A DNA stretch of 64,000 bases from JAUNBG01 sp964442735 (GTDB taxonomy: Bacteria; Planctomycetota; Planctomycetia; Pirellulales; Thermoguttaceae), in contig CAYUAP010000008.1 in assembly GCA_964442735.1 (NCBI GenBank), forward strand, positions 1 through 64,000, written 5' to 3'. Positions 35,389 through 43,769 of the stretch are shown one piece after another. The position numbers were made by a program, and so were the translations under genes. Below the pieces are notes generated by a model, which was not told the DNA's origin, made no database searches, and was given only the letters and a program-made list of their open reading frames with translations. Each line of letters opens with the position of its first letter. The first letter of the stretch is position 1.

Positions 35389-36711
35389 ATGGTAAAAAAG
35401 TTATCAAGACGTGATTTTGTCAAGACGAGTGCTGTAGTGGGAACCACAGCAAGTCTTTTAGCGACTGGTCGTGTTCATGCTGGCGAAGACAACACCATCA
35501 AGATTGGTTTAGTCGGTTGTGGTGGACGAGGACGCGGTGCGGCCATGAACGCATTACAGGCGGATCCGAATTGTAAAGTCGTTGCGATTGGCGATGCTTT
35601 CCGTGAAAATGCCATGTCGGCATTAGACGCAATGAAGGGTGCCTTCGAAGATCGAGTAGCGGTCAAGCCTGAAAATATTTACGATGGTCTGGAATGCTAT
35701 AAAGGCGTTATTCCTCAATGTGATGTCGTTCTTCTCTGTGAAACTCCGCATTTTCGTCATATTTCATTACGGGCCGCCGTAGAAGCCGGAAAACATATTT
35801 TCTGTGAAAAGCCGGTTGCTGTCGATGGTGCTGGTATAAAGAGTGTCCTTGAATCCGCCAAAATAGCAAAAGAGAAAAAACTCAATCTGGTTTCCGGACT
35901 CTGTTGGCGTTATGATAAAAACGTTTGTGATATCATGAATCGTATTCTGGACGGTGCAATCGGCGAAGTCTGCTCCATTCGCGATACCTATCTGACCGGC
36001 AAACTCTGGACCCGTCAAAAAATGGAAAAAGATACCATTATGATGGAACAGGTTCGTAACTGGTATAACTATGCGTGGCTTTCCGGTGACTTCAATGTCG
36101 AACAGCACGTTCACAGTTTGGACAAAGCAGTTTGGGCAATGGGCGATAAACCGCCAGTTGCCGCATTCGGTCTCGGAGGACGAATGGCTCGAGTCGAACA
36201 GCCAGCCTATGGCGATATCTATGATTCCATGGCTGTCGTCTATGAATACCCCAATGGTCGAACTGTTAATTCCTTCTGTCGTCAACAGGATAAATGCTGG
36301 AATGATACCGATGATTACTTCATTGGAACAAAGGGATATGCCAATGTCCTTGGTGGAACTCCCACTATTCGAGATCTTGATGGAAAAGTGATCTATGAAC
36401 AGAAAAAGGTTCCTTCCAATATGTACGTTCTGGAGCACGAAGCCCTGTTTGCCGCCATTAGAAGTGGAGGCAACAAGTACATCAATAACGGCGAATATAT
36501 GGCCTACAGTACCATGCTTGGTATTATGGGACGTCTGGTCTGCTATACTGGTCAGCGCTTGACTTGGGAACAGGCTCTCAATATGAAGACACCAACCGTT
36601 CCGACCGGATATACCTGGACCGATAATCCACCGACCCTTCCCGATGACAATGGACGTTACAAGGTATTTATTCCTGGTATCGGCAGTGTTTATCATTCGG
36701 TAACTCGATAA
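35389..36711 (+). CDS. Tat-exported Gfo/Idh/MocA family oxidoreductase
   Basis: The 440-residue protein carries a twin-arginine signal (LSRRDFVKTSAVVG). A Rossmann NAD(P) domain follows, starting IKIGLVGCGGRGRGAA, with the family signature HIFCEKPVAVD. The C-terminal beta-sheet domain includes NVEQHVHSLD, the usual catalytic His region. Members oxidise or isomerise sugars or inositols, and in planctomycetes dozens of Tat copies are typical. Export with cofactor bound fits the Tat route. Its own strong promoter lies upstream, and queG starts at the very next base after its stop. The substrate cannot be told. Confidence 0.92.
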   Translation: MVKKLSRRDFVKTSAVVGTTASLLATGRVHAGEDNTIKIGLVGCGGRGRGAAMNALQADPNCKVVAIGDAFRENAMSALDAMKGAFEDRVAVKPENIYDGLECYKGVIPQCDVVLLCETPHFRHISLRAAVEAGKHIFCEKPVAVDGAGIKSVLESAKIAKEKKLNLVSGLCWRYDKNVCDIMNRILDGAIGEVCSIRDTYLTGKLWTRQKMEKDTIMMEQVRNWYNYAWLSGDFNVEQHVHSLDKAVWAMGDKPPVAAFGLGGRMARVEQPAYGDIYDSMAVVYEYPNGRTVNSFCRQQDKCWNDTDDYFIGTKGYANVLGGTPTIRDLDGKVIYEQKKVPSNMYVLEHEALFAAIRSGGNKYINNGEYMAYSTMLGIMGRLVCYTGQRLTWEQALNMKTPTVPTGYTWTDNPPTLPDDNGRYKVFIPGIGSVYHSVTR

Positions 36712-37689
36712 TTGAGTACTATTTCTTTATGGGAAGAGTTAAAGAAGGAAGCGGCCCGGATCGGTTTGGACGATCTGGGGATTGTTACCGCTTCCGATTC
36801 TCTTTCGTTTCCAACCTATCAAAAATGGCTCCAGTTGGGATGTCAATCTTCAATGTCCTGGTTGGAAAAGTATCTTGACGCCCGAAAACATCCTTCTGGA
36901 GTTCTATCCGATGCAAAAACTCTGATTATCGGGGTTCTTTCCTTAAAAACACTCGCTAAAGAAGGATCTGTTTCCTCAAAAATCAATATATTAAACAGTA
37001 AATCAGAAGAAGAACCTGTTTTCGGTCGGATATCCCCCTATGCGATATGTACCGATTATCATCTTGTCCTGCGTCAAAAGATGTCGGGAATTCAGACGTT
37101 TCTTCAGAATAAATATCCGGAACTTCATAGTCGAATTGTGGTTGATACGGCGCCCCTACCGGAAAAAGAATGGGCATGTCGTGCCGGTCTCGGATGGATT
37201 GGTCGTCATACACTTCTGGTTCATCCGCAATTCGGATGTTCCATTTTTTTAGGAACACTTCTGGTTTCCCTTGAATTTGAGCGGTTTGGAGTTTTACCGG
37301 AACAGAATATTCCCATTCCGGACCAGTGCAGACAGTGCAATTTTTGTCAAAAAGCCTGTCCGGTCAGTGCACTTCGGGAGGATCGGACCCTGGATGGACG
37401 TCTCTGCCTCAACTACTGGACGATAGAAAATCGAACAGATCCTGTCCCCGACTTCATTAAGGAAAAATTGGGGGATCGCCTTTTTGGCTGTGATGAATGT
37501 CTGCGCGTTTGTCCCAGAAATCGGTATAATACTTCTATTCCATCCTTTTTCCTTGATCTAAATATTTTAAATAAAATAACCGAAGAAGAATTTAATGAAT
37601 GTTTTCATTCAACAGCCCTTAAAAGAATTGGTCTGAAACGTTTGTATGAAAATAGCAGGACAGTCCTTAAAAACAGACATAATATATGA
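36712..37689 (+). CDS. queG: tRNA epoxyqueuosine(34) reductase QueG
   Basis: QueG is a cobalamin- and iron-sulfur-dependent enzyme that reduces epoxyqueuosine to queuosine in tRNA wobble position 34. The 325-residue protein has the N-terminal B12-binding DUF1730-type region (DTAPLPEKEWACRAGLGWIG). Two 4Fe-4S clusters follow: CRQCNFCQKACPVSAL and GCDECLRVCPRN, with an extra Cys in LCLNYW. The C-terminal HEAT-like domain of longer homologues is missing, so this is the short form. The start is TTG at 36712, directly abutting the previous stop, which argues for coupling to the upstream oxidoreductase; the two functions look unrelated. Confidence 0.92.
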   Translation: MSTISLWEELKKEAARIGLDDLGIVTASDSLSFPTYQKWLQLGCQSSMSWLEKYLDARKHPSGVLSDAKTLIIGVLSLKTLAKEGSVSSKINILNSKSEEEPVFGRISPYAICTDYHLVLRQKMSGIQTFLQNKYPELHSRIVVDTAPLPEKEWACRAGLGWIGRHTLLVHPQFGCSIFLGTLLVSLEFERFGVLPEQNIPIPDQCRQCNFCQKACPVSALREDRTLDGRLCLNYWTIENRTDPVPDFIKEKLGDRLFGCDECLRVCPRNRYNTSIPSFFLDLNILNKITEEEFNECFHSTALKRIGLKRLYENSRTVLKNRHNI

Positions 37690-37818
37690 TAATAATTTTT
37701 AACGGATACTGGAAAACGAATAAATTTGATGTATAATGAAGTCAATAGTGATAATGACTTCATTTTTAAGTTAGAACAGGAACGAATAGTTCCCCGGATC
37801 AAAATAGGAGGAAAGGCG

Positions 37819-38001
37819 ATGCCAAAGGCCTTGTGTATTGTCGCCATGACAATATTTCTTTTGATTTTTGTGGTTTTCCTGCTGGATGTGATCGCGGGTA
37901 TCCCTTTTGCTAGAGGCAATATGCTCATGGATATGGGTTTTATAGTATGTTCTCTTGGTTTAGGTGTACTCAGTTTTTTTTGTTTACGCCAGCAAAAATA
38001 A
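37819..38001 (+). CDS. Small two-helix membrane protein
   Basis: This is a 60-residue product, starting PKALCIVAMTIFLLIF, with two hydrophobic segments separated by DVIAGIPFARGNML. The ATG at 37819 is chosen for its strong site AGGAGGAAAGG just upstream. The frame is open 93 bp further upstream, but that part is hydrophilic and has no such site. The family is not recognised. Similar small proteins precede radical SAM or ribosomal-silencing genes in planctomycetes, though no link can be shown here. The next gene begins 52 bp later. Confidence 0.55.
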   Translation: MPKALCIVAMTIFLLIFVVFLLDVIAGIPFARGNMLMDMGFIVCSLGLGVLSFFCLRQQK

Positions 38002-38053
38002 AATTATCCTGAATCTGAATTTCGGAGTAAAGAGACGATAAATAGTACCAGAT

Positions 38054-39919
38054 ATGATCCTAAATTATTTTGATCCCCAATTGCGCCATTCAATAGAACG
38101 ACTTCTTTTACCGGATATTCAACGCCCCGGCCAATATATTGGCGGGGAATTGGGACAAATTCACAAACAGCCCGACTCCGTTCGTGGTCGTCTCTGTATG
38201 GCATTTCCGGAAACATATCCAATTGGTATGTCGAATTACGGTTTGTCTCTGTTATATCATATCATGAACAAGCGTGCCGACTGGTCCTGTGAACGAGCTT
38301 TTACTCCTTTTCCCGATATGGAAGCGTTGCTTCGAAACAGTAATCTGCCATTATATTCCCTCGAAACGTTTACACCTCTCTTTTGTTTTGATCTCGTTGG
38401 TTTTTCATTGCAATACGAACTGATGAATACTAACGTCCTGACCATGCTGGAGTTAGGACGTATTCCCCTGCACCGCGAGGAACGAGTTGATGAAGATCCG
38501 TTAATTATAGCGGGAGGCCCCGCTGTCTGTAATCCGGAACCCATGTCCGATTTCATCGATCTTTACGTTCTGGGTGATGGGGAGGAGGCACTTGTGGAGT
38601 TGGCTGATTTCTGGCTCCGGCGCAAATTGGAATCGGCTATACAATTCCGGTCAAAAACGGAAAACGGACGTTTGGTTTCAGAAGTAAATTCAGAAGTAAA
38701 TATTGGACCGTCACGGGTAAAACGACGCCAGATTCTCTTGGAGATTGCCCGAAAATTTCCTTGGGCCTATGTTCCGGAATTTTACGACACGGTACAACAG
38801 CCAAATGGTCGATTGGGTCGTCCTCGTCCCACAGAAGAAGGGGTTCCCGAATATATTAAACCGGCTATTGTCAAAAATCTGGACGATTATCCACCCTCGG
38901 AACTTCCAATTATTCCTTTAATTGAAAGTGTTCAAGACCGTATTTCTGTAGAAATTATGCGAGGTTGTCCTCAACATTGCCGATTCTGCCAGAGTTCGCC
39001 TCTAAAAAGACCACTCCGACTCCGTTCCATCGATCAAATTGTCCATTTGGTCAAGGAATCTACAGAGCGAACTGGGACAGGAAGTGTAACATTACTTTCT
39101 CTGTCTTCCAGTGAATATCCACAATTCGACAAACTGGTGAACAAACTGAAGTCTCTGGTCGGTCCTTGTGGAGTTTCATTATCTGTTCCGAGTCTCCGGG
39201 TCAATCATCAGTTGAGTGATCTGGTTCAGGCGCTTTCCCCAGAGAGCCAGTCGAGTATAACGATAGCCCCGGAAGCAGCTCTGGATACGATGCGCCTTCG
39301 AATTGCTAAAAATGTAACCAACGAAGATTTGATGACCGGTTGTCGCACGGCCTTCGAAAATGGTTTTCAGCGTATAAAACTCTATTTTATGTGCGGTTTT
39401 CCTGGAGAAACGGAGGAAGATCTCGTTGGAATTATTCATTTATGCGACGAGATTGTCAAGTTGGGAAAGTCTACGATGGGCCGCTATCCCGCGATTATAG
39501 CCAATGTCTCAAATTTCGTCCCCAAGCCGCATACTCCCTTGCAGTGGTATGGTATGGCTTCTGGTGATTATTTTCACGAAGCACATCGTATTCTGCGTAC
39601 AACAAGACGATTTCGATGTGTCGATTTAAAATATCACTCTCTCCGCACAAGTCTGTTGGAAGGGTTATTGGCACGTGGAGATCGGCGTTTGGGGGCGGTT
39701 ATTGAAGCTGCTTGGCGTAAAGGGGCTCGTCTGGACGCTTGGACCGATTATTTTCATCATGAATATTGGGACGAAGCTATTGCGGAATCCGGTATTGATG
39801 TTCAACTAATGGAACATACCTCCTATAGTTTGGAGGAAGAACTTCCCTGGGATGTTATGACGACTTTCAGTGGAAAAGATTTTCTAATGCGGGAATATCA
39901 TTTATTTGAGGGGCGATAA
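38054..39919 (+). CDS. B12-binding-domain radical SAM protein (TIGR03960-like)
   Basis: The 621-residue protein has an N-terminal cobalamin-binding-like region (GMSNYGLSLLYHIMNK, IIAGGPAVCNPEPM). A radical SAM barrel follows with the cluster motif C305-x3-C309-x2-C312 in RGCPQHCRFCQ. Later motifs are SITIAPEAALDTMR and KLYFMCGFPGETEEDL. This pattern fits the TIGR03960 group, which is often fused to or paired with a DUF2344 (TIGR03936) protein and found near ribosomal L21/Rne genes. Neither is present here. The reaction is not established. folD follows after 2 bp, so co-expression is likely. Confidence 0.85.
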   Translation: MILNYFDPQLRHSIERLLLPDIQRPGQYIGGELGQIHKQPDSVRGRLCMAFPETYPIGMSNYGLSLLYHIMNKRADWSCERAFTPFPDMEALLRNSNLPLYSLETFTPLFCFDLVGFSLQYELMNTNVLTMLELGRIPLHREERVDEDPLIIAGGPAVCNPEPMSDFIDLYVLGDGEEALVELADFWLRRKLESAIQFRSKTENGRLVSEVNSEVNIGPSRVKRRQILLEIARKFPWAYVPEFYDTVQQPNGRLGRPRPTEEGVPEYIKPAIVKNLDDYPPSELPIIPLIESVQDRISVEIMRGCPQHCRFCQSSPLKRPLRLRSIDQIVHLVKESTERTGTGSVTLLSLSSSEYPQFDKLVNKLKSLVGPCGVSLSVPSLRVNHQLSDLVQALSPESQSSITIAPEAALDTMRLRIAKNVTNEDLMTGCRTAFENGFQRIKLYFMCGFPGETEEDLVGIIHLCDEIVKLGKSTMGRYPAIIANVSNFVPKPHTPLQWYGMASGDYFHEAHRILRTTRRFRCVDLKYHSLRTSLLEGLLARGDRRLGAVIEAAWRKGARLDAWTDYFHHEYWDEAIAESGIDVQLMEHTSYSLEEELPWDVMTTFSGKDFLMREYHLFEGR

Positions 39920-39921
39920 AA

Positions 39922-40824
39922 ATGAGTGCGATTCTATTGAACGGCAAGGCACTTGCCGAACAACTTCGAGGTGAAATAAAAGAAGCAACGGAGACATTTA
40001 CCCGGGAGACCGGAATCAAACCGGCACTTGCAGTGATTCTGGTCGGGGAAGATCCTGCCAGTCAGGTTTATGTCCGTAACAAGGAATCCGCCTGTGTTAA
40101 AGTGGGTATGGAGAGCCTAATGTATCGTCTGCCGAAAGAGACGACAACAAAAGATCTCCTTGCCTTAATCGAGAAACTGAATAACGATGAAAAAGTTCAT
40201 GGTATTCTAGTTCAGTTGCCACTTCCAAAGGAAATCAATGAAAAACAGATCCTGGACAGAATCGATCCAACGAAGGATGTTGACGCGTTCCATCCGGAAA
40301 ATGTCGGTCTAATCTCTCAAGGACGTCCTCGTTTTCTTCCCTGTACCCCCTATGGTATTCAACAGCTTTTAATCCGTAACAAAATAACTACTGCGGGCAA
40401 GCAGGTTGTTATCATCGGGCGAAGTGATATTGTCGGCAAGCCAATGGCCCTCCTTTTGATGCAAAAAGGTGAAGGAGGGGATGCTACGGTTACAATCTGT
40501 CACAGTCGAACCGTCAATCTCCCTTCTGTAACAAGACAGGCGGATATTTTAATTGTTGCGATTGGACGGGCAGAATTTTTAACGGCCAATATGGTAAAGC
40601 CAGGAGCCGTTGTGATTGATGTCGGTATGAATCGTGTTGAACGTGATTCCATTGACGAACAAGGGCAGCCGTGTAAAATTAAATATTTTGTCGGTGATGT
40701 GGCCTTCGACGAGGTTAAAGAAGTCGCTTCGGCAATCACTCCTGTACCTGGTGGCGTCGGTCCCCTAACGGTTACCATGCTACTCAATAATACTCTTCGA
40801 AGTGCAAAACAAAGAATAATATAA
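39922..40824 (+). CDS. folD: Methylenetetrahydrofolate dehydrogenase/cyclohydrolase FolD
   Basis: FolD interconverts 5,10-methylene- and 10-formyl-tetrahydrofolate, which feeds purine formylation and hence the purN and purL steps elsewhere in the window. At 300 residues it is of usual length. It shows LVGEDPASQVYVRNK with the catalytic Lys, ILVQLPLP, DPTKDVDAFHPENVG, the NADP-binding VIGRSDIVGKP, and the C-terminal PVPGGVGPLTVTMLL. It starts 2 bp after the radical SAM gene stop. Confidence 0.97.
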   Translation: MSAILLNGKALAEQLRGEIKEATETFTRETGIKPALAVILVGEDPASQVYVRNKESACVKVGMESLMYRLPKETTTKDLLALIEKLNNDEKVHGILVQLPLPKEINEKQILDRIDPTKDVDAFHPENVGLISQGRPRFLPCTPYGIQQLLIRNKITTAGKQVVIIGRSDIVGKPMALLLMQKGEGGDATVTICHSRTVNLPSVTRQADILIVAIGRAEFLTANMVKPGAVVIDVGMNRVERDSIDEQGQPCKIKYFVGDVAFDEVKEVASAITPVPGGVGPLTVTMLLNNTLRSAKQRII

Positions 40825-40864
40825 CCAGTTTAACATTAGTTACAGGTATTCCCAAGGAGATAGT

Positions 40865-42288
40865 ATGCGTGATTTTAAACAAGAACCATTGAATAACCGG
40901 GAATATGCTAGCATAACCGAATTGGGAAAGATTGGAACATTTTTTTGGGAAAACGTGGAGGAAGTCTCGTTTCAACATCTTCCACTGCCCGAATTAGTCG
41001 ATAAAATCAGAGCAACACATGATGGCTTTTTTAAATATGTGTTTGCGACAAAGAGCTTTGCCCGTATTTTTATGGAAACTCTTTTGGAAAAAAATTTCCC
41101 CTTGACACTGGAACTACTTGACCTTGAAAATATTCATGTCTTTAGCGGTTCTATTAAAGACAGTGTTTTACTGGAGCATTTTGCCGATCTAATCTACTAT
41201 ATCCCATTTCTGTCCGGTAAAACTGGAGTTGCACTTCGCATAATACTGGAACATAAATCATACGAAGATTATATGGCTGTCTTTCAAACGACCTATTATA
41301 CTTGTACCAGTTTAAAAGAAGAATACGATCATTCACGGAAAAATAAAACTTTTGACAAAAATTTTCGTTTTTCTCCGACCATTGGTGTTATAATTAATCA
41401 GACGGATTCCCCATATTCAGGTCCGACAAGTCTGCTGGATATGTATTATAATGTCGATGTACCTCCAAAAAAGAATACCCCGGAATTGCAACTGGAATTA
41501 ATGAATTTACACGGTTTATTTTTGAATATGGTTCCGATAATACTTGATTTGGGGGAACCTTCGGAGATACTTTCGTCTAAAAAAGAGCCAATTTTATATT
41601 ACGTTTTACGTGTTATGCAGACTATCCGGACAAAGGAAATAAAGAATGTAATGAAGGAGATGTTTACGGCACTTAAGCCATATTCGTCAAATGAATTATA
41701 TAAAATATTGGTAGAGGCAATGGTAATCTATACTCTGGCACAAAGTAACCAGGTCTCCGGCAATGATGCTGCTTCTTTGTGTAACGACTATGATCAATTC
41801 AATGAAGGAGGTAGAGAAAAAATGGTTTCAGCATTTGATTTAATTGAAGAACGTGGAGAAAAACGTGGAGAAAAACGCGGGGAAAAACGCGGGGAAAAAC
41901 GTGGAGAAAAACGTGGAGAAAAACGTGGAGAAAAAAAAGGAAAGAAACAAGGTATTTTAATTGGGAAAGGTGAAGCAATAATTTNNNNNNNNNNNNNNNN
42001 NNNNNNNNNNNNNNNNNNNNNNNNNNNNNNNNNNNNNNNNNNNNNNNNNNNNNNNNNNNNNNNNNNNNNNNNNNNNNNNNNNNNGAAAAAAAAGGAAAGA
42101 AACAAGGTATTTTAATTGGGAAAGGTGAAGCAATAATTTCTATCCTGAAGAGTCGTTTTTTTGAAGTTCCAGAAGAAATTAAAACGCAAATATGGAAACA
42201 AACGGATCTCGTGATTATGGAGCAACTTCTTGATTACGCGATCTTTTGCGAGTCTCTTGACGACTTTCATCAAAAACTATGCCGTTAA
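40865..42288 (+). CDS. Rpn family PD-(D/E)XK nuclease / putative transposase, interrupted by a gap
   Basis: The protein starts ahead of HDGFFKYVFATKSFARIFME, the Rpn (YhgA-like) opening. It carries the nuclease core HFADLIYYIP and ALRIILEHKSYED, where Asp and Glu-x-Lys form the PD-(D/E)XK site. Rpn proteins are DNases that promote RecA-independent recombination. A tail of at least six GEKR repeats (12-bp units, about 41852-41935) precedes the 100-N gap at 41985-42084. With N as written, the frame fails after the gap. The sequence after it reads EKKGKKQGILIGKGEAI... in another frame to a TAA at 42286-42288, so the true gene is taken to end there. A partial copy follows downstream. AGGAG lies before the ATG. 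Confidence 0.75.
41852..41935 (+). repeat. 12-bp in-frame repeat coding GEKR
   Basis: Units of CGTGGAGAAAAA / CGCGGGGAAAAA repeat six to seven times, giving an alternating acidic/basic (GEKR)n tail likely to be helical. The downstream partial copy has only two or three units, so the number changes by slippage. Confidence 0.88.
41985..42084. other. Assembly gap (100 N) inside the Rpn gene
   Basis: The same sequence, GAAAAAAAAGGAAAGAAACA, occurs just before and just after the N run. The gap therefore hides an unresolved repeat in the tail, and its length is a placeholder. The reading frame on both sides is only consistent if the real length differs from 100. Confidence 0.93.
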
Positions 42289-42303
42289 TCTGGAACAATC
42301 GAC

Positions 42304-42849
42304 CTTGAAAATATCTGGTCACAACAGAGGTAATGGTAATCTATACTGTACGACGTTATAAATTCGGCATTTCCTGGAAGCGTGGATGCCATGCCTGACG
42401 GCAGGCAGGTCTTGTCCGTATCCTCCAAAACAAGCGTCTCGCCTGTTTTGAAAAATAGACTTTTATAACGACCTTGAGTATATACTCTGGCACAAAGTAA
42501 CCAGGTCTCCGGCAATGATGCTGCTTCTTTGTGTAACGACTATGATCAATTCAATGAAGGAGGTAGAGAAAAAATGGTTTCAGCATTTGATTTAATTGAA
42601 GAACGCGGGGAAAAACGTGGGGAAAAACGCGGAGAAAAAAAAGGAAAGAAACAAGGTATTTTAATTGGGAAAGGCGAAGCAATAATTTCTATCCTGAAGA
42701 ATCGTTTTTTTGAAGTTCCAGAAGAAATTAAAACGCAAATATGGAAACAAACGGATCTCGTGATTATGGAGCAACTTCTTGATTACGCGATCTTTTGCGA
42801 GTCTCTTGACGACTTTCATCAAAATTTAAGTCAAGGTATTTATAAATAA
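42304..42849 (+). pseudogene. Partial duplicate of the Rpn gene 3' end, split by a family-1 element
   Basis: From about 42304 the sequence repeats the part of the Rpn gene that begins near 41700 (GGTAATGGTAATC, then TACTCTGGCACAAAG). It runs on through the GEKR repeat to a closing SLDDFHQNLSQGIYK. A family-1 element sits inside it at 42342-42482. The start and nuclease core are absent. A 106-codon frame from 42529 remains open but lacks a start context and is best seen as a remnant. The near identity to the full gene points to a recent tandem duplication. Confidence 0.78.
42342..42482 (+). mobile_element. Family-1 miniature element with readable TA target duplication (reference copy)
   Basis: Comparison with the uninterrupted paralogous site at 41723-41738 (AATCTATACTCTGGC) shows the insertion exactly: AATC-TA-[42344-42480]-TA-TACTCTGG. 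The inserted unit is 137 bp with ends TACTGTACGACGTTATAA and TTATAACGACCTTGAGTA, an imperfect terminal inverted repeat flanked by a TA duplication. TA targeting is typical of IS630/Tc1-mariner transposases and their miniature derivatives. An extra internal GCCTGACGGCAGGC hairpin makes this copy longer than others. It has no coding capacity. Confidence 0.85.
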
Positions 42850-42865
42850 ATAAAATAATAATATA

Positions 42866-43747
42866 ATGACAGCAACCAGGAAAATATTTTTGGAATTACC
42901 AAGTCGGTATTGTGATTCACGAACAGCGAGATTTCATATTCTTCCGATTCCATTTGAAGCAACGGTTTGTTTCGAATCGGGAACGGAGAAAGGCCCGGAA
43001 GCTATTCTTGAAGTTTCGGACCAGATGGAGCATATTGACGAGGAGACGTTTCGTCTATTTTATCTGGAGGGAATATATACCCATTCTCCTATTGAACCGT
43101 CAGCGACACCAGCGGAGGAAATGGCACGTATAACAGAAACGGTCGAGAAATTAGATCTTTTTCGTTCCGACCGATTTCCGATTTTTTTAGGAGGGGAACA
43201 TAGTGTAACGCCTCCTATAATTCGAGTTGCGGCTCAAAAATATCCGTGTCTATCGATTTTACAGTTTGACGCACATAGTGATTTACGCGAATCCTATCCA
43301 CCGGGTGGTAAAGAGTCCCATGCTTCTGCCATGCGTCGTGTTCTGGAAATTACCCCCCATCTGGTACAGGTTGGAATCCGCAGTTTTTGCGAATCGGATC
43401 TGGAGGAATGTCCGGAACAAGTTAAACGTTTTATAACTCCCATTGATCTGGAAGAGCGTTTTGATACCACATTACAAACAATACTTGACCGACTTAAAAA
43501 CAATGTCTATATAACATTCGATATGGACGCATTTGATCCTGCGTTTGCACCGGGAGTGGGAACTCCGGAGCCAGGCGGGATAACCTGGCGTCAGGCAACG
43601 CGTATAATACGGGCTGTTTCAGAAGCGAAGAACGTTATTGGTGCAGACATCGTTGAGACCATGCCCTTGGGAGATCGTCAAAAAGTTACCGAATTCATGG
43701 CTGCACGTCTCGTTGCTAAAATAATAGCCTATAATACTCAAAACTAA
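42866..43747 (+). CDS. speB: Agmatinase/arginase family ureohydrolase
   Basis: Members hydrolyse guanidino compounds (agmatine, arginine, guanidinobutyrate and others) to urea with a binuclear manganese centre. The 293-residue protein shows the four metal-binding motifs GGEHSVT, QFDAHSDLRE, KESHASAMRRV and FDMDAFDPAFAPGVGTPEPGG. The length and the PGVGTPEPGG stretch fit agmatinase best, hence the symbol. No speA-type arginine decarboxylase is in the window, so the substrate is a family-level inference. The next gene is convergent. Confidence 0.85.
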   Translation: MTATRKIFLELPSRYCDSRTARFHILPIPFEATVCFESGTEKGPEAILEVSDQMEHIDEETFRLFYLEGIYTHSPIEPSATPAEEMARITETVEKLDLFRSDRFPIFLGGEHSVTPPIIRVAAQKYPCLSILQFDAHSDLRESYPPGGKESHASAMRRVLEITPHLVQVGIRSFCESDLEECPEQVKRFITPIDLEERFDTTLQTILDRLKNNVYITFDMDAFDPAFAPGVGTPEPGGITWRQATRIIRAVSEAKNVIGADIVETMPLGDRQKVTEFMAARLVAKIIAYNTQN

Positions 43748-43769
43748 CAATACGGGACAGATCTTCCTG

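Noticed and set aside
35767..36696. 309-codon open frame on the minus strand
   Set aside because: It lies wholly opposite the Gfo/Idh/MocA gene, whose Tat signal and NAD motif are unmistakable. The antisense frame has no recognisable domain or ribosome site.
42529..42849. 106-codon frame as an independent small gene
   Set aside because: It is the copied C-terminal tail of the upstream Rpn gene, lacking the nuclease core and a ribosome site.
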